Part shown: positions 1 through 9,423 of the stretch, piece after piece
How positions within the stretch are numbered: the stretch's first letter is position 1
Layout: each line of letters starts with the position of its first letter
DNA from: Synura sp. LO234KE
Lineage: Eukaryota; Sar; Synurophyceae; Synurales; Mallomonadaceae
Assembly: GCA_015143735.1 (NCBI GenBank)
Contig: VKHC01000351.1
Coordinates: 1 to 12,985, forward strand
Length of the DNA stretch: 12,985 nucleotides
Reading direction: 5' to 3'
Notes under the pieces: generated by a model
Seen by the model: the letters and a program-made list of their open reading frames with translations, nothing else
The model's database searches: none
What the model was told of the DNA's origin: nothing
Position numbers and translations under genes: made by a program

Positions 1-24
1 GGGTATTTAGTGGTAGACTTTAGA

Positions 25-70
25 TGGTACCACTATAGTCGGTACCGCTATAGCGTGGATTTTTATCCAC
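25..70. repeat. Cluster of consecutive perfect palindromes
   Basis: Four short perfect palindromes follow one another: TGGTACCA (25-32), CTATAG (33-38), CGGTACCG (40-47) and CGCTATAGCG (46-55). They are followed by a hairpin GTGGAT-TTTT-ATCCAC (55-70). The first part is also a 13-bp near-direct repeat with a 15-bp period (26-38 and 41-53, one mismatch). The cluster lies at the window edge, so it could be the end of a larger repeat or mobile element. The CTATAGC core resembles units of the minisatellite near 9424-9648. No function can be assigned. Confidence 0.6.
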
Positions 71-1552
71 TGATGTAGATCTGACAAGCGAGTTGAGTTG
101 CAGTAGGAACAACACTATCCGATGACCAGAAGGAGATTTCTTTTCGCCAGCACGCGGGGAGGAGTTTGCTCCTCCTGTAAGTTTTCTTCCTTCCTGGTTG
201 TCATAGCTATGCTATTTATGTTTTATGCATTTTCTTTCGCAAAACTACTGCAACATGTTATTACGGAGCCAGAAAACAACATATCGAGCAGCCTTTTATT
301 GTGGCATGTCATCGTTGCTTAAACGAAGGGACTAGCGCTGAAAAATATGATTCGAAATATGGAGCTATAACAAATAGTAAAGTGTTGCGCCAAGTTTTAC
401 GCTAGTCGTCAAATCTTTTCAATGAATGGAGCGAGGCTGAGAATACGACACATGCAATTGTTGTGATTTCATAATAATTTTAAATGCTGTGAAGTCATGT
501 ACATCGAACATGAACAAATGCATAGATGAGAAGACGTCTCAACTCCAAACATTTCGCTTTGTTAGAGTTGGCGCTTTCAACCCTTGCCACTTTTGCCGTA
601 TATCTAGCTCGCAAATTAAACTTTGGCAAAATTTTCACTCTCCACTAACATAATTAACGAAAAATTTTCAGTTAAAAATATTATTCACATTGAGTTAGTG
701 TTACTTCACTATTACTGGATTTCGTCACACGAATCCATCCAACTTATCTCGATTTACTCATAAAAGCTCTGATAAACCAAGACTGCAGCGCACATTATTC
801 GTCGCAGAATAACTCTTTTTCTTCTTTAACAGTTGTGAGCCTATTGCAGCGAATCGAAATAAATACAAAATTTGACGTCTTATGCGTTAGGTAACGAGCG
901 CGTCAACTAAGATCTACAATTTTTCGAACGGAGATATCTTGTACGATTAATGAAAAGTGCGAGAGCAGAAAGCGCCTACGCCTGAAATTTCTTTTTCGAA
1001 AGAGATTTTCCTGTGTTCAACCAATCAAATTCTGGAATATTTTATGTTCTCCCCCAGCTGGTAACAACATATGCTTTCCCCGCGACACTCCTCTGCAATA
1101 CGTACCACCAGTAAATTGGAATGATGAGAAAATATTATTAGCCACGCTCATAGTACAACCAGATCAATTAAAAATTGGAAAATTGAATTTGTAAGGTGAT
1201 GGTGCATTCTCAATGAACAATTACATATTACAGCATCATGATTAAATTAATCATTTTCGACGAAAGCGAGTCCAACTGACCAACCTCGAATTGAATTATT
1301 TTCTGGCTTAAGGAATCCTGATAGTGTGAGAAAATTTGCGCTAGCACTGGACTAGTCCTGATTTCTTGAAATCTTGAATTTATGCCGTTTACCCCTTGAG
1401 GTTGAAGTCGTAGTTCTGTGGCAAGTATGGAAATTTGAGTCAGCATGTTCTGACACATTTTGTCAACATAGGATCCAGAGACTTTGAAATTAAATATAAT
1501 ATAGAAATCTAAAATTTTGTCAGAATAGAAACTATTTTCGCCTCACTTGGCG
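71..1552. other. Upstream region, no confident gene
   Basis: This AT-rich stretch precedes the rhodopsin gene. A 66-codon plus-strand ORF (122-322) has a basic start and one hydrophobic segment, but its length is at chance level and a GTAAGT splice donor-like sequence lies inside it. A TA-rich patch at about 1490-1505 could be a core promoter element for the gene starting at 1553, but nothing in the sequence proves this. Untranslated or additional 5' exons of that gene could also lie here. One small minus-strand ORF is listed separately. Confidence 0.4.
1228..1458 (-). CDS. Possible small protein or terminal exon, unknown function
   Basis: This 76-codon ORF has an ATG start and TAA stop, and the frame stays open upstream to about 1542. 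The composition is protein-like: amphipathic, rich in Leu, Ile, Gln and Ser, with spaced hydrophobics that could form helices, and no Cys clusters or membrane segment. I do not recognise it. As a single-exon gene it would be divergent from the rhodopsin gene, with about 95 bp between start codons. If instead it is a last exon, the earlier exons would have to overlap the rhodopsin gene, which makes that reading less likely. The length alone does not exclude chance. Confidence 0.2.
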   Translation of the reverse strand: MCQNMLTQISILATELRLQPQGVNGINSRFQEIRTSPVLAQIFSHYQDSLSQKIIQFEVGQLDSLSSKMINLIMML

Positions 1553-4500
1553 ATGATTACTTACATTTCTCCCAATGCATTGCAAAATTTTTACTCCCGC
1601 AACAGGACAATAATGGGCAAGTAAGTTTTACGGCATGTGAATATTTTTCGAATTCTCCTTATTTTTCCCCTTATTTTATCATTTCAGTTCCTCGTCGAAA
1701 ATATGCGTGATATCGATCTCTATTTTTTCTATACTTTTGCTTGCCTCATATGAATTCGGAAAATCGAAATCGTCTTGCTGCAATATCGCCAATTCGAACT
1801 CACCGTTGGCTCCGTGGACGAGACAGGCGTTCAAGATCGATATTGGAGTGTTTAGTGTCAGCATTCTACTCCAGATTTCTCAAATGATATTCTTCCACAC
1901 AGACTCCAATAACTATTTTAGTCTCTTTACCCTCACTGTTTCAATTAAGTTGATAGCGTTATTTACAAGCGTATTCAACTTAGGATTCGGAGAAAGTTAC
2001 GCATGTCGGGATATATTTGGGTAAGATTTTCATATACATTGTCTTACCTTTCTAACGCATTTTCCCTAGGGTCTATATTCCGCTATCCATTTGGGCGGAA
2101 TGGATCGTCTGTGTGCCCCTGTTGGTCTACCTCTCCGTAGGAATCGATCGCAGCGATAACCTCACTAAACATTATGTTGCCGCGATAGCTTTCTCTGTCT
2201 TCATGTCACTCTTTGCTTTCTTGACATATCTTGACATTCCCTTCGCGCTTGGAGTAATTTTTATGATCCTGTCCGTACTATCCTATATTGGAATGATTGT
2301 CACTCTTCTTTCAGCGAACAAACAAAACACGGAAATAGCTTTGGCAATTTTGGACGGAGCATCTGGAAGGCGAGACTCTATGTTACGAATATTAAACACA
2401 CAAGTCAACCTGGCGACGGCACTGTGTTTATTGACTCCCTCCTTCGTCATTGTTTACCTACTCGCTGCAATCAAATTATACGACTCAAGCGTGCTCCTTC
2501 TATGTTTCCTAATCTGCAATGTAAGCACAAAATCGGTATACACAGCATTGGCAATGACAGCCTATCGTCGGTATGGTTCTAACGATTTATATTTAAGCCA
2601 TCGATACCGACGCAATTTAATACGACATTTATATCTTTTAAATACAATTGAAAAAACTTTGGTTGGACCATTTCTGTCATTATCCGCTGGTATCGATTCA
2701 GTACAGAGCAGTAGCAGTAAATATTCTGAATCGGAGAGTGATGGCTTACTCATGGCAAAGAAGGCGGTTAAGGTGCTGACCGAGAGTTCCAAAGATATTC
2801 ATAATTTGAGCGATACCAGAAATGAAGGGCTGATTGAGCTTCAGTACTTTCCAGTGTCTTTGAAGGAATTTTTCAACTCTTTCCTTATAGCGCATCAGAC
2901 ATATTCGCAAAACCGTTCGGTTAGCCTTTCGGTGTCCATCCACCCAGAGGTCCCGGAGATTGTACTGTGCGACGCGATGCGCATGTACTACGCCTTGTCA
3001 ATCTTTTTACAGACTACAATTGCACACAACCCGTTAGGTATCAATATCTTAATCTCTGTTGCAGGGGAACAAAACGGTTTGACGAACCCTGCAGCTGATG
3101 GTACATTCATGCTATCTCTAAGTTTGATGGATGATGGCAAGATGAAGCCTTGTCAAGATATTGAGAGATTGATTTACCTAAATCAGGTAACATGTGGTTT
3201 CAGTCAAGTCCGCTCGTGCGATATTATCGCAGAACAGGAAGCGGAAACGAAACGAGCGCAGTCGGAGAGAAAAACAGTAAATATGTCGGATAAATCCTCA
3301 CCGACAAATAGGGACCGTAAGCAGGGGCGGGGGAATTTGTTCGTTAGCAGCAGTTCAAATTCATTAGTCGCGCCTGAAATAAGTGGCAAGAACGATGTCC
3401 ATGAGCGACCAGATTTATCATACAAGGGAGAGGAGCTCGACCATGGGGCAGCTGGAGGGAGGTCGTGGATGTACGAATACTCAATCCGTTCCGTCGAGGA
3501 TCCGCCAAACGTGGACAGCGACGTGGAGCATTTACCTTCCGTGGGTCTTCCAGAGCTGGCGGTAGTTTTCGACATCATTGGTTTGTTCGGCGGTGAAATC
3601 CGTTACACTTCTGGAGTGGGCAGCGGTAGTGTACTACGTATTGTACTACCAGTTACGATTGTAGATCGTCAGGAGAGTGCTGAGGAATGGCCAGGTGATG
3701 AACTAAGACAGCCTAGCAGCCATCGCAGCTCGAAGAGTCTTGCCGCCGCAATGCCTGGTCTTGCGACGGCAAAATCTAGTCAAGAAAACACGTTGCGTCA
3801 GTTTAACTCCCCCGATCGTATTCCTCCGTGGAACAAGTTGACACCGTCACAGGATACGGACGGGTCCAAGAAGGGCGTTGAGGAAGCAATCGACACATTT
3901 CATGGGGACGTTGGGACGTACGGCAGGAATAGGAGTGGTAAGCTAAGCTCCGGATCTGTTGGGAAGAACGTACAGCAGCGTTGGGCCACAGGAAGTAGCC
4001 ATCCCATCGTTATGGTCCTAAACTGTAAGTGCACAATGTAGCGTGGCCTATGGAATCTGTGATGTCATTTCGAAGGTTCCATTCTCGATTCAATGATTCA
4101 TTAAATCAATTGTGTTAGTGATTCCGTTAAGCGCGAAACTGCTTGTGTCAACTTATGTGACTAGCTTTCATGATGAAGAGCAATCTAATTAATCTCTAAC
4201 CACTAATCTTATCTTGCTTGGGGTAATGGTGTGATGGACGTATTCACTTTACATGAAAATCATATTGTTCATATGGTTCACGTATCCTCCTCAACTCGCT
4301 CGTACAGGGAGCCCGGCTCAGAGCCGCATGACGAAACTGTTGCTAGAGCGCATGGGTTGTGATGTCTTGAGCTCTCACTCGACTGTGGACGCTGTTCATC
4401 GCTTTCGTGCCATTTCTGTTGACATAATTATCCTCGACGGGAACTCTCCCGGCATGGTGAGATGAAGAGTGACATCCAACTCTGCAATTATCGCTCATTC

Positions 4501-4941
4501 TTATCGAAACTATTTAAAGACAAACATTTGTCATGTCGAATGAGGTGCATAATGGTCGAAATTTCTTTCTTGTGTATTTTCCTACTCGTCTTAGTCGATC
4601 ACTTGCAATAGAATGTCTGTGTTTTCCCCATTGTATTCTGATTACTAACCAAAGTCCTGCGACACTTCGTTATATTCATAAATGAACAGCATCAGAATAC
4701 CGTTCCCATGATTCGAGATCTGCGTCAGAATTCCTTCACCAACCTGATCGTCGTCATCAGCGACGGGTTGCTTGGTTGCAGCGAAGTGAGTGTAGAGACT
4801 GCAGGAGCCGACTGTTTGATTGCTCCAGATCAAAGCGAGAGGTTGGAAATCATCGTCGAATACGTTCGAAAACACGGGAGTGTATCCAGGAGTCCGCTGC
4901 ACATCCACTTTTTAAACGATAGAGAAATCAGGTGGAAATGA
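1553..4941 (+). CDS. Microbial rhodopsin fused to histidine-kinase-like and receiver domains
   Basis: Inferred exons are 1553-1620, 1688-2020, 2070-4024, 4308-4456 and 4690-4941 (about 918 aa). All junctions are GT-AG and in phase. The ATG at 1553 is the first after an in-frame stop (1526), and exon 2 has no suitable ATG of its own. Order: a hydrophobic segment (about 28-45), then seven rhodopsin helices (about 70-93, 100-124, 138-159, 168-188, 190-214, 247-270, 273-299). Helix C reads WAEWIVCVPLL (E144 at the counterion site). Helix G reads NVSTK, with K288 (2530-2532) as the retinal Schiff-base lysine. A DHp-like region (about 310-350) and a HATPase-like region (about 395-665) follow, then a Ser/Gly-rich linker and a receiver (about 779-895, Asp829). 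The architecture is that of algal histidine kinase rhodopsins, membrane photoreceptors. Odd features: the H-box His is Lys329, the N-box Asn is Thr449, the G2 glycines are gone, and the receiver lacks the acidic pair and the Lys. The kinase is therefore probably inactive. Rhodopsin identity is strong; the exon model and catalytic loss come from hand alignment. Confidence 0.9.
1621..1687 (+). other. Intron 1 of the rhodopsin gene
   Basis: A 67-nt intron with a strong GTAAGT donor and a pyrimidine-rich run ending in TTTCAG. Removing it joins AA to T, making an Asn codon, and links the only plausible start codon to exon 2 in frame. Confidence 0.75.
2021..2069 (+). other. Intron 2 of the rhodopsin gene
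   Basis: A 49-nt intron with donor GTAAGA, a CTAAC branch-like sequence at about 2052-2056 and acceptor CCCTAG. It splits a Gly codon in the loop before helix C. Splicing restores the rhodopsin frame exactly, and helix C aligns without a gap. Confidence 0.88.
4025..4307 (+). other. Intron 3 of the rhodopsin gene
   Basis: A 283-nt intron with donor GTAAGT and acceptor TACAG after a C/T-rich stretch. It falls within the first beta strand and loop of the receiver domain. Splicing creates a Trp codon (T plus GG) and continues the receiver frame. If retained, translation ends after five more codons at 4041, giving a protein without the receiver. Confidence 0.85.
4457..4689 (+). other. Intron 4 of the rhodopsin gene
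   Basis: A 233-nt phase-0 intron with donor GTGAGA, a perfect TACTAAC branch site at 4643-4649 and acceptor AACAG at 4689. A second in-frame acceptor lies 6 nt downstream (AG at 4694-4695), so use of the two would include or skip two residues (His-Gln). It separates the phospho-acceptor half of the receiver from its C-terminal half. Confidence 0.82.
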
Positions 4942-5720
4942 AGCTTCACAGGCTTTCGCAATTGAGTGTGTATCAAAGTCTCTTAGGTTTAGTTTAGTCT
5001 CTCATTATTTTGGAAATATGCGGTCCGGAGAAATTTTGTAAAAGGGTTAGAAACGTTTTCAAACTACTTAGAAACCCGATGAAGGCAAGTGGTGACATTT
5101 CTGATTTGACGATAATCAGTTAGTTGTTTTTTCTCGGATGAAGATGGTGATCATAAGTCCCATCGCACATCGAATGTGAATCCGGTGAAATATTAATGGT
5201 GAACGATACGATAATTGATAGTAGAATTATAATGTAATACTCGGGGGACATCCAGGGGACAGTGGCATATTTTTCCCTTTGACTACTGCCGCCCTACATA
5301 GGTCACTCATATTCCATTTCCCCGTTCCCCTGCGTGTTATCGTACGTTTTTTCCCCAGAAGCGCCTGGTTTTAATTTAGATAGTAACTTGTTTGTTGGTT
5401 GGCAAGTGAAAGTATGATTGAGAACAACAGCGAATCTCTAACTTTAAGTAAAAACTAAAAATTCGTTTTTCAATTTTTGCCCGACAACCGATTCCTGGAT
5501 AGATGGTTATTGCAGGAATATGTTCCTCCAGTAGGAAACCACTTTCGTGTTTTCAGAGCTAAATATATCATGATCAATCTATTTTCGAAACGATTAATAA
5601 GCAATTCATTACCGTTTGTGACGTCGTCGTCCTTCTTACTATAAACCCTCTCTCACCATGATTCCTGTATCGTGGTGGAAAGAAAAGTTCACCTTTATAT
5701 TTCCAGAAAATCTTGTTGTC
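4942..5720. other. 3' flank of the rhodopsin gene, no gene seen
   Basis: No ORF of note on either strand. No AATAAA is present close to the stop codon. TGTAA occurs at about 5037 and 5233 and could be a polyadenylation signal if this is a green alga, but that is only a suggestion. The composition is AT-rich like the rest of the gene's surroundings, and GC content rises after about 5750. Confidence 0.4.
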
Positions 5721-6225
5721 AATTACGTCGACAAAGTGATAATTGAGATAATAGCAGAGATAAAATTCATCTGAAAAGGACCATTCGCGCTACATGTACC
5801 AACTGGGAAGAAGTCCACTAGTCTAATAGAGAGCTCCCCCGAGTGACTGCACTTGGAGCATGAGGTTACTAGTCCGCAACTGCGTCCCAAGATCCGTAGG
5901 GGAGGGATATACAGCAGAGGGGGGGTGCGCAGGGTACGGAACACGCGGGCTAGTCGATACAGGAAGATACATTGGCCAGGTGACAACGTGGAAATACTAG
6001 TAATCGACATTGACGGGTGCCACGGGTAACATCGATGAATATGGGACCTATGGGTAGTCTCGGGTCCCCTCCTAGCAGGAGTCCGGGAAAGCGATGAGCG
6101 AGGCCAGGAGAAACACACTATACTGGAGGACCCCGTCAAGCCACGGCAGGTGTATTCTTACATAGGGTCTGTCGTATTGCTTCCTGTGTGAGCTTCAGTC
6201 CACGTGATGGAGCAATCATTGTGCT

Positions 6226-7182
6226 TCAGGTGCCGAGAAGGACACCCCGACACCGTTGGATGATCTTTGGGTTGCACCTGGGTTCGATGAAGTCATCAGC
6301 GAACAGGCGGAGGTAGTAGTCACTCACGGTGATAATTGTGATCTTCTGCCGTCCGGGTTCCGAGGGAGGGAAGGAATCTAGGAACCAATTCAACGCTTGG
6401 TAGATTGCACTGATATGGCAGGCGTTGATATCGATTAGACTGCTTCTATCCACCCACGGTCCTGAGGGGATGTGAAAACCGGGCCCCATACGTACGGAAG
6501 GAGGGAGTAACACATATTAGCTTCGAGAGAAATGTGCGAACATATTACTCACAGAGCACCCTTATGAGCCAAGTTTGCAGATCCTAAAAGGGGCAAGGGC
6601 AATGGAGAGGGAGCGACACATGAACGCCCCATAGAGCAGTTCCAAGAACTGCTGATGTAGAGCCGACTGTTTACTGGACAACATCCGGGGAGGCAATAGC
6701 GCTCAGAGGCAAAAAAGTGCCGCAGCTTTCTCCCTAAAACACGCTTAGGTGAACAACGTAAAATATCACGGGGTCCTTCACTGGAAAGTTGCGAAGGGGC
6801 TGCACTCACGTTGGAGAAACCACTGACTGGATCGACCTCCTTCCTCTGGGCCTCCCGCAGGGAATCGATCAGCTATTATAGCTTGAGGAGAGTCAGTGCG
6901 GAGAAGTACGGAAGAGAGGGCTTCATGTTGAGCGTGTTCTAGTTGCCATGATGGCGAATGGATAGCCCTCCGGATAGCGAATGAATTCAATATCTTTGGG
7001 GACGAGACTGGTTTGTAGGTCCGGCGAAAGATGATTGCTGGGCGAACCTCATCAGTGGCAAGACGACATTGTCGGATGACGCAAAATGAGGAGAGTGGAT
7101 GGAGTCGTAGATGAAAGGTCTCGCCTAGCCATCTCTCGACGTCACTGGCATAGGAGTGGGGCGGAGACTTATTGAACCGCAC
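6226..7182 (-). mobile_element. Decayed LINE-like reverse transcriptase
   Basis: Minus-strand fragments resemble, in the correct order, the reverse transcriptase of a non-LTR retrotransposon. An open frame at 6778-7182 holds RPAIIFRRTYK (7012-7044, like the RP-x-x-L-YK block), SFAIRRAIH (6958-6984, like the Q-x-GF-x-x-GR-x-I block) and AIIADRF (6862-6882, like motif A with its Asp). FLELLYGAF follows in the same frame but among stop codons (about 6573-6664). An open frame at 6226-6513 holds GFHIPSG (6460-6480, start of motif B, without the usual QG) and LFADDFI, whose FADD (6292-6303) matches the motif C catalytic box. Stops between the blocks show that it is not functional. The surrounding GC-richer tract (about 5750-7650) may be the rest of the element; its ends were not found. 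An RNase H reading of the last block was considered and is weaker. Confidence 0.5.
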
Positions 7183-8880
7183 CAGAGAAGGTTCAGGGAA
7201 ATGTCTTCTTTGATTCCACGGAGCGTCCCTATGAGAAGGAGGGCGTGGTTCTTAGAACGAGCCGAGCCTTTTTCAGTGGAGTCAGAGTACTGCGAAGAGA
7301 TGTCGTCATAGATAGATCAGAGGCGCAGAGGCATCCATTAAGCCCCGTCCCTGACTATCTGTTACGGGGGGGATCCACAACTGGCTGGCATAAGGGGCTA
7401 CGTACACATTATTGCTGGTACTCGCAAGAGAAAGGGTAGGGATGGAGCTGCTCACTGGTTTGTCGGAAGCAAGCTGTGCTCTGAGATCCCGATATACGCT
7501 GGTGGAAGGAACCGGAGAACAAGCAGTGGATTTCAACTGTGACCGAGCATATTGTACTCGTGGTAACTGCCTACAGCTAGAGAAATAAGCGCAAGTAGGA
7601 GAAGATGAGACTCCCCCGGAATTAACCCCCATAACTCTATAGAGAACGCTTTACTCCCTAGTGTAAACTCCTTTACTCTGTTGACTGCGCATACAACCAC
7701 CAAGAAGGTAATATAAGGTAATATCTTTAGAAGAAAGGGTAGGTGGCTGATGTTTCATGATAGAGCCAATTCACAATCGATATTGTCACGCAAGCCTCTA
7801 AATCACGACTAAGATTTCTACCAAGAGCGCACCAAACAAAAGAAGCAGTATTATGAATTAAAATTAAAATTGTCGATGCAGGCAAGACGTCTTTGGCTAT
7901 AGTTTGTCGATAGCCCTCCTGGTAGAATTTGCCAATCTGGCTCACACGGGTACTTGTCATGATATACCTCTCATGGTTTGGTGTTATTTAGATCGATAAA
8001 TCCCAGCTTGAGGCTGCATCAATATGTCGTCACTATGAATAGGAGTATGAAGTAGATGAGATGAAATATTCTGGCTGCAAAATAAAGGTCACGGTGAACC
8101 TTACTCGGCGCCTGTTGAAGATCTTTATTATGCATCGCTTCTAGGCGACAATAAATTTGAGCATTCTTGAGCATCGAGGAATGTTTGAATGAGCAATCGC
8201 AACGCTGAGACTCCGCGGATCTTGAAAAACAATGATTTGATAGCATCGGAATGTAACAGCAGGGGATCAGCTTGAGAAAAAAGAGTTGCGTTGCCTTGAG
8301 CGTTACTTCGAAAATGGTAAATTGAAGGTAACTGTTGCAGCATCAAACCCTCCTTATCTTTTGTGCTTGCGCTATCATTGTGTAACCACGCGACCGCGAC
8401 GAATTTATCGAAGCTACGAGAGTTACTTGAATGAAGCCGCTGTGTTTGCACTCTTGGCAATAATGATCATTGGAGGCCATAGCAAACCCTCCTATCGTCT
8501 CAGCTTTGATAATGAAATACGGTTTGCATTTCAGCTACTACCAGTTGTAAGATAGTGTAGCTACGTCTGATAGAGTTGACGAATGGTCTAGTAATTGAAG
8601 TCGGAGACGTAAGTAATTGTAATTTTTGGTGGGTGACTCAGTAAGTTATAGATTTTAGTTGTACTGAAGGTCGAACGATAGTTAATGCTTTGAAATTTTT
8701 CATTAAATGTATATGGCACGGGATAATGCATAAGCACGAGATATTGCAGAAACAAATGACTTATGTTGACGGAAGATATTGGACAATTTATTTGCAACTG
8801 AAAATGGAAGAAATGCACCAACTGCTCCTGTTTTATTATGTGCTCTTTCCTACTTACCATACCCTGCTAACCTATTAGCA
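7183..8880. other. No recognisable gene
   Basis: Several ORFs of 60-110 codons occur on both strands (for example 7306-7632, 7727-7960 and 8128-8460 on minus, and 8286-8555 on plus). Their lengths are what chance allows, they overlap each other, and none shows a domain I recognise. The part up to about 7650 shares the higher GC content of the retroelement tract and may be its 5' portion. From about 7680 the sequence is AT-rich again. A 10-bp tandem duplication AAGGTAATAT lies at 7705-7724, close to this composition change. Confidence 0.35.
7705..7724. repeat. 10-bp tandem duplication
   Basis: AAGGTAATAT occurs twice head to tail without mismatch. It lies about 60-80 bp right of the change from GC-richer retroelement-like DNA to AT-rich DNA. 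It could be a target-site relic or simple replication slippage. Confidence 0.6.
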
Positions 8881-9011
8881 GCACCAGCAACTGCTCAACT
8901 ATAACTATAAGCACATGCTGCGCTCTTCTACTGCCATTAAATTTGTTATATTTTTCGGGCCTCTACTGCTGGTATCGCCTACTTAGAATATATACGTATA
9001 TGTAGTTTTCT

Positions 9012-9060
9012 AAACTATTCCGTAAGTGTACATATCCTTTCCCTTACCACTAGGGCCCAC
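9012..9060 (+). repeat. 49-bp direct repeat, copy 1
   Basis: This segment matches 9695-9743 at 47 of 49 positions. It begins AAACTATTCC and ends CACTAGGGCCCAC. The two copies are 634 bp apart and bracket the minisatellite block. Near-identity over exactly this stretch, with unrelated sequence on both sides, suggests a recent duplication or a dispersed repeat unit. Confidence 0.85.
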
Positions 9061-9423
9061 CCACTAGAATTGCAATCAATTCCCGATTTGTATACTAGTA
9101 ATAAGTAAAGCGCTTTTCTATTACGCCTTATCTGTACATATATATTTGCAGGCCTTTTTGTGCTAGTGCCCACGATTCTACCATGACTCTGTCAGTTTCT
9201 CAAGTCTTTTTTACTACTTTAGTAGTTACTAATAGTTTTCCATCTGTTTTTGACCTATTCGTTACTACTAGTAAGTAAAAGCACACTTCGACTAAGCGTA
9301 ACTGCCCTCTACATTTCTCAGGCCGTCTACAACCATTATCTTCTATATTATGGTACGGCCCTCGACTAACAATCTAATAGTGCTAGTGGATCATGGTAAA
9401 ATGCGTAACAAACTTACGTTTCT
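9061..9423. other. CT/TA-rich non-coding DNA between repeats
   Basis: Low-complexity sequence with recurrent ACTAGTAA/GTAAGTAAA and CTACT words (for example near 9095 and 9265). A similar word (ACTAGTAAGA) and similar CTAC-rich texture recur at 12650-12900. No ORF or structured RNA is evident. Confidence 0.4.

Noticed and set aside
3204-3578. 124-codon minus-strand ORF
   Set aside because: It lies wholly within exon 3 of the rhodopsin gene, opposite the Ser-rich insertion and G2-like segment. It is a shadow of the real frame.
4253-4465. ATG-initiated ORF covering exon 4
   Set aside because: The Met lies inside intron 3. The receiver homology begins at the acceptor at 4307, and joining to exon 3 in phase explains the frame better than a separate gene.
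5723-6139. 138-codon minus-strand ORF
   Set aside because: Ser/Pro/Arg/Leu-rich with no domain, in a GC-richer tract where long frames are common. At most it is the 3' remainder of the decayed retroelement in another frame.
6226-6513. RNase H domain reading of this minus-strand frame
   Set aside because: The spacing of helix A and strand 4 (CHISAIYQAL, then ITIITVSDYY) resembles RNase H, but the catalytic Glu and Asp positions would be His and Val. An exact FADD box plus upstream reverse transcriptase blocks favour the reverse transcriptase reading.
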